Counted from the first letter of the stretch, positions 17,501 to 26,156 are shown. The stretch: DNA of 64,000 bases from Arthrobacter sp. ISL-65 (GCF_018613795.1 NZ_JAGGPN010000040.1:62001-126000), one strand, 5' to 3'. Numbers and translations are program-made. The notes: a model not told the origin generated them from the sequence alone.

Positions 17501-20500
17501 GCACGTGGCAGTGGACGTGCTGGCCAATGATTCCGACCCCGACGGCGACAATGTCACCCTCGCAGCCAACCGGCTGCAAGCTGCCCCGGAATTGAAGGCT
17601 GAGGTCATCGACGGACGGGTGCAACTCACCGCCCCGTCGCCTTCCGAAGCCTCCGCCACAGCAATCGTCCGGTATGAGATCAGCGATGGCCGCGGCGGCA
17701 CCGCCGTCGGAACCCTCAAAATCCAGGTGCGCAAGGACGCCGCCACGTTGGCGCCGGTCGCTCGGGACGACCGGGTGGCGTTCGCAGAGACTCTAGGCAA
17801 GGCTGTCGTCGAAGTTCCCGTCCTGAAGAACGATGAAGACCCGGACGGTGTGGCTGCGGAACTGAAGATAACCTTCCCGGAAGCGGCACCCACTGCCAGC
17901 ATCTCGGCTCCCGGTAAGGTTGCGGTGCGGCTGGAGAGCCAGCCGCAGATCATCGCGTACACCGTCACCGACGTAGATAAGCTCAGCTCAACGGCGTTCA
18001 TCGTGGTACCCGGCCTGCAAGGGCAGGCGCCCGCTCTGCGGAGCACCGCGCCCTTGGAAGTGGTCAGCGGCCAGCAACTGACCATGAACCTGCGGGACCT
18101 GGTGGTGGTCCGTCCCGGCAAGAGCCCCCGCATCACCCAGGACACCAAGGTCCAGGCGGTCTCTGCCAATGGAGCGCCGCTGGTGAAGGACGCTACCACC
18201 ATCGTGTTCACTTCCGCCGACGACTATGCAGGCCCGGCAGCAGTTTCCCTCGAGGTCACCGACGGCGTGAGCGTTGATGACCCCGACGGGCGGACGGCGG
18301 TCCTGACCATTGGCATTACGGTCCTGCCCGACCCGGGGCGCAACCATCCTCCGACTTTCCCCTCCAGCACCGTGGACGCTGCGGTGGGCGAGGAATCCAC
18401 CCTGGACCTGCGCCAGGTGGCTACCGACGTCGACGAGGGAGACAAGGACAAGCTCACCTTTGCGCTGCAAGGGGCACCGCCCGCCGGGATCAAGGCCTCC
18501 CTGGACGGCAGCCTCTTTAAAGCCACTGTGGGCAGCGCAGCCAAGGGGAGCACGCTGACCGTGCGCGTCACCGTCTCGGACGGGCGCAGCGCACCTGTTG
18601 CAGGTGCCGTGGACGTCCGCGTGGTCGCGTCGAAGCGTCCGCTTGCCGCAGCGAACGACGACGTCATCGCCAGCGCCCGGGCCGGGCAATCACAGCCGGT
18701 ACCGGTGCTGGATAACGACGTCAACCCGTTCCCTGAATCACCGCTGAAAATCCTCAGCGCCGCCGTCGAAACCGGAACGGGCACGGCCGCAGTGGAGGGC
18801 GGCGTCGTCGTCGTGACGCCCGCCGAGGAGTTCGTGGGCACAATGGTGGTCCGCTACCGGGTCCAGGACAAAACCCAGGACGCGGAACGCGAAGTTGACG
18901 GCCGGGTCCGGCTCACCGTCAAAGACAAGCCTGATGCTCCGTCCACGCCGACTGTCGGGGAAGTGCGTGACCGTACCGTTGTCCTCAACTGGTCACCTCC
19001 CGCCAACAACGGAGCAGCGATCACCGGCTACAAGGTCAGCGGCAGCGGAGGGTTCTCGCAACAGTGCCCGGCCACCACGTGCACGCTCACGGGCCTGACC
19101 AACAACGTGGAGTACACCTTCACCGTGGTGGCCACGAACGAGTTGGGGGACTCGGCGCCGTCTCCCGGTTCCGCACCTGCCCGTCCCGATGCGAAGCCGG
19201 ATACCCCGGCAGCGCCGGCGCTGGTTTTTGGCGACAGATCCCTCACCGTGAACTGGGTACCTCCAAGGAGCAGCGGCTCACCGGTGGAGAGCTACAACCT
19301 GGAGATCTCACCCGCGCCTCCGGCAGGAAACATCCGGGCAAGCAAGGTCACGGGAACGTCCTACCGGTGGACGGGCCTCCAGAACGGGACGCCGTACCAG
19401 GTCAGGATCCAGGCTTCCAACAAGGCGCCGGATCCGTCAGAGTGGAGCGCCTATTCAGCCACCGCCATCCCGGCCGGCGTACCGGGCGCCCCCGGCAAAC
19501 CCAGCACCACCCGCACCACCTCCGGCGGGACGCAGTCGATCATGGTGGTGTCGTGGACGCCCGCAGCGGACAACGGCGCCTCGATCGACACATACACCGT
19601 CAACGCAGTGCAGGGTGGGTCCACGGTAGCGAGCAACACCGTGTCCGGCAGTCAGCTGAGCGTGCCTGTGACCGTCGGCAACTCCGCCACCGACTACACC
19701 TTCACGGTTGTGGCCAAAAACAAGGCAGGTACTTCAGCCGCCAGTGCGCCGTCGGACCCTCGCCGCGCTTTCGGCGCGCCTGGTGCCGTCCCCGGCGTCC
19801 GGGCCGATCCACTGGACAACGCTGTGCAGCTTGCCTTTGGTGCCGCCGCGGGCAACGGTGCGACACCGAGCTACCAGTACCAGGTGAACGGAAGCAACTT
19901 CACGGCGGTGCCGCCTGACAAGGTCATCCGGTCCGGTGTGCCCAACAACGGCAACTACACCATTGGGGTGCGCGCCGTGAACAGCGCGGACGGTGCCACC
20001 TACGAGGGGCCGGTCACCAACTCCAACCCGGTGGCGCCTTACGGCAAACCGCACGCGGCGAGTATCAACCCCGTTACTGTGACCACGACGGTGAGGTTCG
20101 ACGTCGGAGCCGTGGTCAACAACGGACGCCAGGTCACGGCACTGGAGTACCAGTCATCGGACGGGAAGTCAGGCACGTTGGGTGCCGGAGGAGGATCCGT
20201 CACTACCGGCAACGGGTACGACCAATCCATCTCCATCACCGTGACAGTCGTGGATGACCTCGGCCAGCGCACAGCGGTATCGGCAACCGGAAGGACAGCT
20301 CCGGCGAAGTACCTTGTGGTGGACAACGGCACGGCGAGTCCCGGTACCTGCGAATGGCCCTCCAACGGCACCTCTTCTCCGGACACAGCGGCCAATTGTG
20401 CCGCTGGTGGCGGAACCTTCGTGGCGCAGGGCACGCGGGTGCAGGTCCAGTGCGTGACCACGGGTGCCGCGTACACCATCTACGACGGAGCCACCGGCCG

Positions 20501-20600
20501 CCCCACCGGGTCCACGAGCAACGTCTGGTACAAGGTGATCAACAACCTCTGGATCCGTCCCACCGACGGGCCCGTGGACTCGGGGGTGCCGGCCTGCTGA
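14538..20600 (+). CDS. Giant Ig-like/FN3 repeat surface protein
   Basis: 2020 residues. One membrane-spanning or signal-anchor helix lies at about 15-35, followed by a roughly 350-residue region that may form a beta-propeller. About ten Ig-like/cadherin-like repeats then carry variants of the motif VLANDSDPDGDxVT (near residues 415, 520, 615, 705, 800, 905, 995, 1095, 1300, 1390). Four FN3 domains begin near 1463, 1554, 1649 and 1746. A C-terminal module (about 1930-2020) has four cysteines, the last at the terminus. The Asp-rich motifs probably bind calcium. No LPXTG motif or C-terminal helix is present, so the N-terminal helix should hold it in the membrane. GGGGGA precedes the ATG. The function is likely cell-surface or envelope-structural; no ligand is known. 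Confidence 0.88.
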   Translation: MPLRLLTQAKQRALASATTFSAIGLLVAVAIIHPGFRTTQIDLNDGGVWVTNSDMNLVGHLNFQSKTLDGGLMAASADFDVLQHSSSVLVSDRGNASLGRVKVSDVTLEPPQQLPGSAVPAFGEKAVALADPNSGRLWVTQSSMLGNVDFDSQEPVLSDAKGIVATVGADDVVYAADPARGEVTSLRVNATGGVDSRNTVQYQSIRNKENVQVAAVGDQPVVFDADAGTLHLPAGRLAQLPDGADAKLQQSGPAADFVAISTTKGLIKQPLNGSAATVVDLGTTGTPATPVHVNGCVYAAWSGAGKYLRDCTNAADSRRADIPGASARSNLVFRVNRDIVVLNDVTSGNVWLVTENMRLVANWDEIIPPPNKTEDQDDPAAEDNLVDTLPDRTKENRPPSAADDQFGVRPGRTTLLPVLDNDSDPDGDVLTVQLQGGNPDVGSVQAVYNGTGLQVKVPANATGTSQFQYLASDGRGGTAGATVTLTVKDPASNGPPKQKRVPTIILEQGKSISQNVLTDWTDPDGDDLLLLGARPAREGDQVRTRADGLLTFHDVGSTLGKKDVVITVSDGRDQVEGTVVVDVRAKGDLPPKANADHVSGTAGQDILVSPLKNDSDPTGEGLRLTRVTGAKEQAITPDYQAGTFTFRALNAGTYYVTYLVTNGPDSSEGLVRIDVKAAGAGQGEPVAVADTALLPVGGEVLLDALANDSDPAGGVLVIQSVGLPRNSAVAVAVVNHQILRITDVRGLTAPTSLTYTVSNGVASATGQVTILPIPAPAKLLPPVAAPDEITVRANDVATIAVLANDTHPNGAKLKLKPVLVQGISPAQGLLAVSGDVLRFKAGGAGGTVHAIYAVAGPDGQEDSAQVTIHIRGEGTNSRPLPHNVTGRVVAGNTTRIAIPLDGIDPDGDSVTLVGLEQAPRKGTAVVGAHYVEYTAPANAAGQDTFSYVVEDRFGARSTARVSVGIAPAPGSNQRPRAVEDSITVLPGRHVAVDVLANDSDPDGDNVTLAANRLQAAPELKAEVIDGRVQLTAPSPSEASATAIVRYEISDGRGGTAVGTLKIQVRKDAATLAPVARDDRVAFAETLGKAVVEVPVLKNDEDPDGVAAELKITFPEAAPTASISAPGKVAVRLESQPQIIAYTVTDVDKLSSTAFIVVPGLQGQAPALRSTAPLEVVSGQQLTMNLRDLVVVRPGKSPRITQDTKVQAVSANGAPLVKDATTIVFTSADDYAGPAAVSLEVTDGVSVDDPDGRTAVLTIGITVLPDPGRNHPPTFPSSTVDAAVGEESTLDLRQVATDVDEGDKDKLTFALQGAPPAGIKASLDGSLFKATVGSAAKGSTLTVRVTVSDGRSAPVAGAVDVRVVASKRPLAAANDDVIASARAGQSQPVPVLDNDVNPFPESPLKILSAAVETGTGTAAVEGGVVVVTPAEEFVGTMVVRYRVQDKTQDAEREVDGRVRLTVKDKPDAPSTPTVGEVRDRTVVLNWSPPANNGAAITGYKVSGSGGFSQQCPATTCTLTGLTNNVEYTFTVVATNELGDSAPSPGSAPARPDAKPDTPAAPALVFGDRSLTVNWVPPRSSGSPVESYNLEISPAPPAGNIRASKVTGTSYRWTGLQNGTPYQVRIQASNKAPDPSEWSAYSATAIPAGVPGAPGKPSTTRTTSGGTQSIMVVSWTPAADNGASIDTYTVNAVQGGSTVASNTVSGSQLSVPVTVGNSATDYTFTVVAKNKAGTSAASAPSDPRRAFGAPGAVPGVRADPLDNAVQLAFGAAAGNGATPSYQYQVNGSNFTAVPPDKVIRSGVPNNGNYTIGVRAVNSADGATYEGPVTNSNPVAPYGKPHAASINPVTVTTTVRFDVGAVVNNGRQVTALEYQSSDGKSGTLGAGGGSVTTGNGYDQSISITVTVVDDLGQRTAVSATGRTAPAKYLVVDNGTASPGTCEWPSNGTSSPDTAANCAAGGGTFVAQGTRVQVQCVTTGAAYTIYDGATGRPTGSTSNVWYKVINNLWIRPTDGPVDSGVPAC

Positions 20601-20632
20601 CGCGGCCTTCAGACCCCCGTACTGTCCAGCTG

Positions 20633-20667
20633 AACGCCCTGGCCGCTTCCGCGGCCGGGGCGTTTCC
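20633..20667 (+). terminator. Terminator of the giant repeat-protein gene
   Basis: A 14-bp stem (20633-20646 with 20651-20664, one G-T pair) and a TTCC loop, followed by a short T run, 33 nt after the stop codon. Confidence 0.7.
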
Positions 20668-20854
20668 CGTTCAGGGCAGCAGGGTAACCAGGGAGCCGAG
20701 CCGGTGAACGTGCCGTGGCCATTTTGATGACGTTGGCCGACGAGGAGGTTACGGCGGTTTATCGGGATTACCGCGAGTTACAACTCCGGCGGCCGTGTGG
20801 CTGACCCGCGGGGCGCCACCTGTGACGCCGGCCGCGCGTGGTCCTGGAGAAACG

Positions 20855-20892
20855 AAAAAACCCGGGAATCCATTGGATTCCCGGGGTTTTCC
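20855..20892 (-). terminator. tRNA-Leu terminator (bidirectional)
   Basis: A perfect 12-nt inverted repeat (20861-20872 with 20874-20885). The central few bases must stay unpaired. It is flanked by an A6 run on one side and TTTT on the other. Read on the reverse strand it directly follows tRNA-Leu and ends in a U6 tract. Confidence 0.85.
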
Positions 20893-20897
20893 CTTTG

Positions 20898-20980
20898 TGC
20901 GCGGAGGGGGACTTGAACCCCCACCCCCTTTCGAGGACTAGCACCTCAAGCTAGCGCGTCTGCCATTCCGCCACCCGCGC
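20898..20980 (-). tRNA. tRNA-Leu (anticodon GAG)
   Basis: On the reverse strand, acceptor GCGCGGG (20980-20974) pairs with UCCGCGC, with discriminator A. The anticodon stem CUAGC/GCUAG closes the loop UUGAGGU, giving anticodon GAG. A long variable arm and a GGUUCAAGUCC T-arm follow, the class II shape of tRNA-Leu. The gene is 83 nt and CCA is not encoded. It is opposite in strand to both neighbours. Confidence 0.93.
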
Positions 20981-21173
20981 AGGTGGTATTTCGAAGGACT
21001 CGCTCCGCCTTCCAGCGGTTCGCATCTCTCCGAAGCAGCGAGAAAAACTCTAACACGAACTTTCCGGAAAGATGGAATCGAGTCGACTCGGTAGGCTGAA
21101 CCTGTGTGTTCCGGCAGCCAGAAGCCGCCCCAACCCGCATGAATCCGCGTTTTCCCCGCTAAAGGAGTGATCA

Positions 21174-22478
21174 ATGTCTCACGTTCGGCCAGAGGATGAA
21201 GTTGTCACCATCTGCCAGGAGCTCATCCGCATCGATTCATCCAATTACGGGGATGGCTCAGGGCCCGGCGAACGTGCGGCGGCCGAGTACACCGCCAGCC
21301 TGATTAGCGATGTGGGGCTGGACGCGGAAATCTTCGAGTCGGAGCCTGGCCGGGCCAGCGTGGTGACCCGCATGGCGGGGGAGGACCCCTCCGCAAGCGC
21401 CCTCGTGGTCCACGGCCACCTGGACGTGGTGCCCGCCCTCCGTGAGCAGTGGTCGGTGGACCCGTTTGGCGCCGAACTCAAGGACGGGCTGATCTGGGGC
21501 CGCGGCGCGGTGGACATGAAGGACATGGACGCCATGATCCTGTCCGTCCTGCGCGACTTTGCCCGCACCGGCCGCAAGCCGAAGCGGGACATCATCTTCG
21601 CGTTCTTCGCCGACGAGGAAGCCGGCGGCGTGCACGGTTCCCAGTTCGCGGTCAAGCACCGGCCGGAGCTGTTCGAGGGCGCCACCGAGGCGATCTCGGA
21701 GGTGGGCGGTTTCTCCGCCACCATCGGGGGCCAGCGCACATACCTCCTCCAGACCGCAGAGAAGGGCATCTCGTGGCTGCGGCTCGTGGCCCACGGCCGC
21801 GCCGGCCACGGGTCCCAGATCAGCACGGACAACGCCGTCACGCGGCTCGCCGCCGCCGTGACCCGCATCGGCGAGTACGAGTGGCCCATCGAGCTGACGG
21901 CCACTACGCGCCAGTTCCTCGACGGCGTGACCGAACTGACCGGCGTCGAGTTTGACCCCGACAACCCTGACAGGCTGCTGAAGGAACTGGGCACTGTGGC
22001 ACGCTTCGTGGGCGCCACCCTGCAGAACACCTCCAACCCGACGCTCCTGAGGGGCGGCTACAAGCACAACGTCATTCCCGAGTCCGCCGAGGCGCTGGTG
22101 GACTGCCGGACGCTGCCGGGCCAGCAGGAGCACGTCCTGGAGATCGTCCGCGAGCTGGCGGGAAGCGGCGTGGACGTCAGCTACGTCCACCAGGATGTCT
22201 CCCTGGAAGTGCCGTTCTCCGGCAACCTCGTGGACTCGATGATCGACGCCCTGCACTCCGAGGACCCCGGCGCGAAGGTCCTGCCCTACACGCTGTCCGG
22301 CGGAACCGACAACAAGGCGCTCAGCAAGCTCGGCATCACAGGCTATGGCTTCGCGCCCCTGCAGCTGCCGGACGACCTCGACTTCACCGGCATGTTCCAC
22401 GGAGTTGACGAACGCGTCCCGGCCGATTCGTTGAAGTTCGGAGCACGCGTCCTGAACACGCTGCTCACCAACTACTGA
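21174..22478 (+). CDS. M20-family zinc peptidase (dipeptidase/ArgE-like)
   Basis: 434 residues. Metal and catalytic residues of the M20 family are visible: His82 and Asp84 in HGHLDVVP, Asp114 in GAVDMKD, and the catalytic Glu148 with Glu149 in FADEEAGG. The dimerisation domain begins at about residue 190, and a late His lies in FHGVDERVP. AAAGGAG sits 6 nt before the ATG, with a TAGGCT -10-like box at 21092-21097. Probably a cytoplasmic dipeptidase or deacylase; specificity is unknown. The acyl-CoA dehydrogenase gene starts 8 nt after its stop. Confidence 0.9.
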   Translation: MSHVRPEDEVVTICQELIRIDSSNYGDGSGPGERAAAEYTASLISDVGLDAEIFESEPGRASVVTRMAGEDPSASALVVHGHLDVVPALREQWSVDPFGAELKDGLIWGRGAVDMKDMDAMILSVLRDFARTGRKPKRDIIFAFFADEEAGGVHGSQFAVKHRPELFEGATEAISEVGGFSATIGGQRTYLLQTAEKGISWLRLVAHGRAGHGSQISTDNAVTRLAAAVTRIGEYEWPIELTATTRQFLDGVTELTGVEFDPDNPDRLLKELGTVARFVGATLQNTSNPTLLRGGYKHNVIPESAEALVDCRTLPGQQEHVLEIVRELAGSGVDVSYVHQDVSLEVPFSGNLVDSMIDALHSEDPGAKVLPYTLSGGTDNKALSKLGITGYGFAPLQLPDDLDFTGMFHGVDERVPADSLKFGARVLNTLLTNY

Positions 22479-22486
22479 GGACGCGA

Positions 22487-23665
22487 GTGGACCCCCAAAC
22501 ACCCATGGCACCCGAACGGCTGCTGCCTGACGACCTGCTCTCACGGATCCGGGAGAGAGCGGCGGGATACGACGAGCGGAGCAGCTTCTTCACAGAGGAT
22601 CTTGAGGAACTGGCCGACGCCGGGTACCTGAAGCTATTCGTGCCGGAGGCCGACGGCGGGGCTGGCCTTGGTCTGGAGGCTGCGGTCCGCTGCCAGCGTC
22701 GGCTGGCGACGGCGGCCCCTGCCACCGCGCTGGCCGTCAACATGCACCTGGTCTGGACAGGGGTGGCGCGCGTCCTGGCCGAACGCGGCGACCCTTCCCT
22801 GGACTTCGTGCTGCGGGAGGCAGCAGCGGGGGAAATCTTCGCCTTCGGCAACTCCGAGGCCGGCAACGACTCCGTTCTTTTCGATTCGCTGACGGAGGCC
22901 AAGCCCCTGCCGGACGGCAGCTACTCTTTCACGGGCACTAAAATCTTCACGAGCCTTTCGCCAGCCTGGACGCGCCTGGGCATCTTCGGCAAGGACTCGG
23001 CCGCGCGGGACGGTGAAGGTGAACTGGTACACGGCTTCATCCGGCGGGACACGGCCGGCTACCGGATCCTGGAGGACTGGAACACGCTGGGCATGCGCGC
23101 CAGCCAGTCCAACACCACCATTCTGGACGGCGCAGTTGTCCCGCCCGGCCGCATCTTCCGTAAGCTGCCAGTGGGGCCCAACGCGGATCCGCTGATTTTC
23201 GCCATCTTCGCGTGCTTTGAAACCCTGCTTGCCGGCGTCTACGCGGGCATCGGGGAGCGGGCTCTGGTGCTGGCCGTGGAAGCCGCCAAGCGCAGGACGT
23301 CATTCAAAAGTGGGGGCAGGAGCCTGGCCCAGGATCCTGACATCCGCTGGAAGGTGGCCGAGGCCGCCCTCGCCATGGATGCCCTGTACCCCCAGCTTTC
23401 GGTGGTGGCCGGCGATGTGGACCGGTTGGCGGACCACGGCAGCCAGTGGTTCCCGAAGCTGGTGGGCGTCAAGCTCCGGGCGACGGAAACGGCGCGGACG
23501 GTGGTGGACCTTGCCATCCGGGTGTCCGGGGGATCCAGCTACTTCAGGGGGTCGGAACTGGAACGCCTGTACCGCGACGTCCTGGCCGGCATGTTCCACC
23601 CGTCCGACGACGAGTCGGCGCACAACACCGTTGCCAACGCCTGGCTGGGCCCGCTCGAAGAGTAA
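22487..23665 (+). CDS. Acyl-CoA dehydrogenase family protein
   Basis: 392 residues, GTG start 8 nt after the peptidase gene with a GAGGACG ribosome site. It has the acyl-CoA dehydrogenase three-domain order: an N-terminal helical domain (AGYLKLFVPEADGGAGLGLEA), a central beta domain (YSFTGTKIFTSLSPAWTRLG, DWNTLGMRASQSNTTILDGAVV), and a C-terminal helical domain ending RGSELERLYRDVLAGMFHPSDDE. The variant of the last motif suggests the flavin-dependent acyl-CoA dehydrogenase or DszC/hydroxylase-like branch. Substrate unknown. It is likely co-transcribed with the upstream M20 peptidase. Confidence 0.85.
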   Translation: MDPQTPMAPERLLPDDLLSRIRERAAGYDERSSFFTEDLEELADAGYLKLFVPEADGGAGLGLEAAVRCQRRLATAAPATALAVNMHLVWTGVARVLAERGDPSLDFVLREAAAGEIFAFGNSEAGNDSVLFDSLTEAKPLPDGSYSFTGTKIFTSLSPAWTRLGIFGKDSAARDGEGELVHGFIRRDTAGYRILEDWNTLGMRASQSNTTILDGAVVPPGRIFRKLPVGPNADPLIFAIFACFETLLAGVYAGIGERALVLAVEAAKRRTSFKSGGRSLAQDPDIRWKVAEAALAMDALYPQLSVVAGDVDRLADHGSQWFPKLVGVKLRATETARTVVDLAIRVSGGSSYFRGSELERLYRDVLAGMFHPSDDESAHNTVANAWLGPLEE

Positions 23666-23754
23666 CTGCAGCGCTCACCCGCGCGGACAACTGGAGCAGG
23701 CGGCATGAAGTGGGCGCACGCCATCTGAGGTGCGCGCCCGCCGGCCGGAGCGGC

Positions 23755-23988
23755 CTAGACGGTGCGCTGCACCTGGGTGACCCGGCGGCGAAGCCAGAAG
23801 CGCCTGCCGCCGCCCAAGTAGAGCCTGCTGCGCTCGAGTTCCCACTTGCCGTATTCGGAGTGTTCCACGAGCCGGCGCCGGGCTTCGGGCAGGGAATCGT
23901 CAGGACCGACGGTCAATACGAGGTACTCGTATTGCCGGGCATAGTCCCGTTCCCGCAGGACCGAGCTGGTCAGAAAATGTTCCTTCAT
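23755..23988 (-). CDS. DUF5703-like small conserved protein
   Basis: 77 residues starting at ATG 23988 behind GGAGAG. The basic, arginine-rich protein (MKEHFLTSSVLRERDYARQY then EYLVLTVGPDDSLPEARR) looks like the DUF5703 family found in Arthrobacter and relatives. It has no membrane helix. A longer upstream frame exists but lacks a ribosome site and adds unrelated sequence. It is divergent from the acidic 86-residue gene, with 39 nt between the starts. Function unknown. Confidence 0.7.
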   Translation of the reverse strand: MKEHFLTSSVLRERDYARQYEYLVLTVGPDDSLPEARRRLVEHSEYGKWELERSRLYLGGGRRFWLRRRVTQVQRTV

Positions 23989-24015
23989 TGCTCTCCATTT
24001 TCGTCCTTTTCCCGC

Positions 24016-24021
24016 TAACGT
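24016..24021 (+). promoter_or_regulatory. Leaderless-type -10 (TAACGT)
   Basis: TAACGT ends 6 nt before ATG 24028. The intervening GAAGGC could also serve as a weak ribosome site. Confidence 0.45.
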
Positions 24022-24027
24022 GAAGGC

Positions 24028-24288
24028 ATGAGCATCGATCCGCGTGTCGCGCTTCAGTCCCTGACTGCCGCCTTGGAAGAACACCTTGCAGCCGCCTCAG
24101 CCCGCCGCGGGGATGGTGACCCTTCAGTGGAGGCGGCATTCTTTGCAGTTGCCGATGCCTTCGAAGTCTACGAGGACGCCCTCTATGAGGCCTACAACGA
24201 AGTGACGCCGCTCCAGGTGTTCGATGACGAGGAAGACGAAGAAGAAGACAGCGAAGTCGACGAGGATCTGGAAATCGTCGAGGAGTGA
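24028..24288 (+). CDS. Small acidic conserved protein
   Basis: 86 residues. The N-terminal two thirds is predicted helical (RVALQSLTAALEEHLAAASA; VEAAFFAVADAFEVYEDALY), and the C-terminus is a strongly acidic tail rich in Asp and Glu (about residues 66-86). No known domain is recognised. A TAACGT box 6 nt before the ATG fits leaderless transcription. Similar short acidic proteins occur in Arthrobacter, but I cannot name a function. Confidence 0.65.
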   Translation: MSIDPRVALQSLTAALEEHLAAASARRGDGDPSVEAAFFAVADAFEVYEDALYEAYNEVTPLQVFDDEEDEEEDSEVDEDLEIVEE

Positions 24289-24289
24289 C

Positions 24290-24310
24290 GCGGGTCGGGA
24301 AGCGACCCGC
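24290..24310. terminator. Convergent terminator hairpin
   Basis: An 8-bp GC-rich stem (24290-24297 with 24303-24310) with a 5-nt loop, between two convergent genes. No U-tract. Confidence 0.5.
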
Positions 24311-24330
24311 CCGGTGTGATCCGGGCCCGG

Positions 24331-25269
24331 CTAAGCCAGGCTGCTGGAGACATCCTCCAGGGCACGTGCTATTTCCGCCGGCAGCGGCGTGAGCTGGGCA
24401 TCCAGGATTTCCTTGAGCTGGACCGGCGTGCGCGCGCCCACGATGGCCGTCGCCACTCCGTGCCGGGACAGCAGCCAGCTCAGCGCAACATCCAGGGACG
24501 ACCGCCCCAAGCCGCGGGCGGCCATGGCAACAGCTTCGACCACCTGCGACGCGGGCTGCTCGAGGTAAGGCTCCACGTATGTGGCCAGCCGTGTACCCGC
24601 TGCCCTGGAATCGGAGGGCACATGCCCGCGATATTTGCCGGTAAGCACGCCACGGCCCAGCGGCGCCCACGCCATCAGTCCCAGGCCCGCATCCTCGATG
24701 GCGGGAACCAGCTCCGCCTCGGGCTTGCGGCACAGCAGTGAATACTCCGACTGGTTGGCAACGAGCGGGAACCTGGCCACCGCGGCCGCCTTGGCGGTCT
24801 GCCAGCCGTTGTAGTTGGCGATTCCCGCATAGCGTGCCCGTCCGCTGCGGACGGCGAAGTCAAGGGCGGACAACGTCTCATCGAGCGGGACGTTGGGGTC
24901 CCACGCCTGGGCGAGCCACAGGTCGACGTAGTCGGTGCCAAGGCGCGCGAGGCTGGCTTCCAGCCCGGACAGCATCGCGTTCCGTGATGCGTCCACCCGC
25001 TGCCGCCCGTCCGACGGCGACACCCCTGCTTTGGTGGAGATGACCACTTCCGTGCGGGAGACGACGTCGCCGAGCATCGACCCGAGCATGGCTTCGGCCT
25101 GGCCGTCGGCGTAGGAGGCCGCGGTGTCCACGAGGGTTCCGCCGGCGTCCACGAACGTGCGCAGCAGTTCCGAGGCATCCTGCTCGTCCGTTTCACGGGA
25201 CCACGACATCGTGCCCAGGGAGAGGGAGGAGGCACGGAGACCGCTGTTGCCAATGTAACGCTGCTGCAT
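24331..25269 (-). CDS. Aldo/keto reductase
   Basis: 312 residues of the NADPH-dependent aldo/keto reductase TIM barrel. GTLVDTAASYADGQAEAMLG holds the catalytic Asp and Tyr, VVISTKAGV the Lys, and the cofactor-binding end is VATAIVGARTPVQLKEIL. The start at 25269 has AGCTTA (TAAGCT on the coding strand) 7 nt upstream, a leaderless arrangement; the region is divergent with uppP. Substrate is unknown, and oxidoreductases of this family are often broad. Confidence 0.88.
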   Translation of the reverse strand: MQQRYIGNSGLRASSLSLGTMSWSRETDEQDASELLRTFVDAGGTLVDTAASYADGQAEAMLGSMLGDVVSRTEVVISTKAGVSPSDGRQRVDASRNAMLSGLEASLARLGTDYVDLWLAQAWDPNVPLDETLSALDFAVRSGRARYAGIANYNGWQTAKAAAVARFPLVANQSEYSLLCRKPEAELVPAIEDAGLGLMAWAPLGRGVLTGKYRGHVPSDSRAAGTRLATYVEPYLEQPASQVVEAVAMAARGLGRSSLDVALSWLLSRHGVATAIVGARTPVQLKEILDAQLTPLPAEIARALEDVSSSLA

Positions 25270-25276
25270 AGCAGCT

Positions 25277-25282
25277 AGCTTA
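25277..25282 (-). promoter_or_regulatory. Leaderless-type -10 (TAAGCT)
   Basis: On the reverse strand, TAAGCT ends 7 nt before ATG 25269. Confidence 0.4.
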
Positions 25283-25307
25283 CGGGGAAACCACCCGTGT
25301 CATGACG

Positions 25308-25313
25308 TAGGGT
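25308..25313 (+). promoter_or_regulatory. Leaderless-type -10 (TAGGGT)
   Basis: TAGGGT ends 6 nt before the uppP GTG at 25320, and no ribosome site is present. Confidence 0.5.
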
Positions 25314-25319
25314 CTTAGC

Positions 25320-26153
25320 GTGAACTGGATTGAAGCGGCCCTGCTGGGTCTTGTGCAGGGACTGACCGAATTCCTACCTATTTCATCGAGCGCCCACCTC
25401 CGGATCGTGGGCTCTTTCCTGCCGAACGCGGCTGACCCCGGCGCGGCCTTCACCGCCATCACTCAGCTCGGCACGGAGACCGCCGTGATCGTCTACTTCT
25501 GGCGGGACATCGTCCGGATCGTGAAGGCCTGGTTCGGTTCGCTGACCGGGCGGGTGCCGCGCCAGGACCCCGACGCCCGGATGGGCTGGCTGGTGATCCT
25601 GGGCAGCCTGCCCATCATCGTCCTGGGCCTGCTGTTCCAGGACCAGATCGAATCCGTCCTGCGCAGCCTGTGGATCGTAGCCACCATGCTCATCGTCTTC
25701 GGCCTCGTCCTGGCGGTGGCCGACGCCATCGGCAAACAGGACCGGGACCTCTCCGGGCTCACCTACAAGCACGGCATCCTCTACGGCTTCGCCCAGGCCC
25801 TGGCCTTGATCCCCGGCGTTTCACGGTCCGGCGGCACCATCACGGCCGGGCTCTTCATGGGCTACACGCGTGAAGCCGCCGCCCGCTACTCCTTTCTGCT
25901 GGCCATCCCTGCAGTCTTTGGCAGCGGCCTCTACCAGCTGTTTAAGGTGGTCACCAAGGACGGAGCAAGCGGCCCCTACGGGCTCGGGGAGACGGCCCTG
26001 GCAACAGTGATCGCCTTCGTCATCGGCTACGTCATCATCGGGTGGTTCCTGAAGTTCATCTCAACGCGCAGCTACCGGCTGTTTGTCTGGTACCGCATCT
26101 TCCTTGGCCTCGCCCTGTACCTCCTGCTCGGTTTCAATGTCATCAGCGCCTAG
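25320..26153 (+). CDS. uppP: Undecaprenyl-diphosphatase UppP (BacA)
   Basis: 277 residues, integral membrane. The N-terminal signature GLVQGLTEFLPISSSAHL (about residues 11-28) and PGVSRSGGTITAGL (about 164-177) are the two conserved active-site regions of UppP, which dephosphorylates undecaprenyl diphosphate to recycle the lipid carrier for peptidoglycan synthesis. Overproduction gives bacitracin resistance in other species. GTG start with TAGGGT 6 nt upstream suggests a leaderless message. mshC follows by 15 nt. The uppP-mshC proximity also occurs in M. tuberculosis. Confidence 0.93.
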   Translation: MNWIEAALLGLVQGLTEFLPISSSAHLRIVGSFLPNAADPGAAFTAITQLGTETAVIVYFWRDIVRIVKAWFGSLTGRVPRQDPDARMGWLVILGSLPIIVLGLLFQDQIESVLRSLWIVATMLIVFGLVLAVADAIGKQDRDLSGLTYKHGILYGFAQALALIPGVSRSGGTITAGLFMGYTREAAARYSFLLAIPAVFGSGLYQLFKVVTKDGASGPYGLGETALATVIAFVIGYVIIGWFLKFISTRSYRLFVWYRIFLGLALYLLLGFNVISA

Positions 26154-26156
26154 CAC

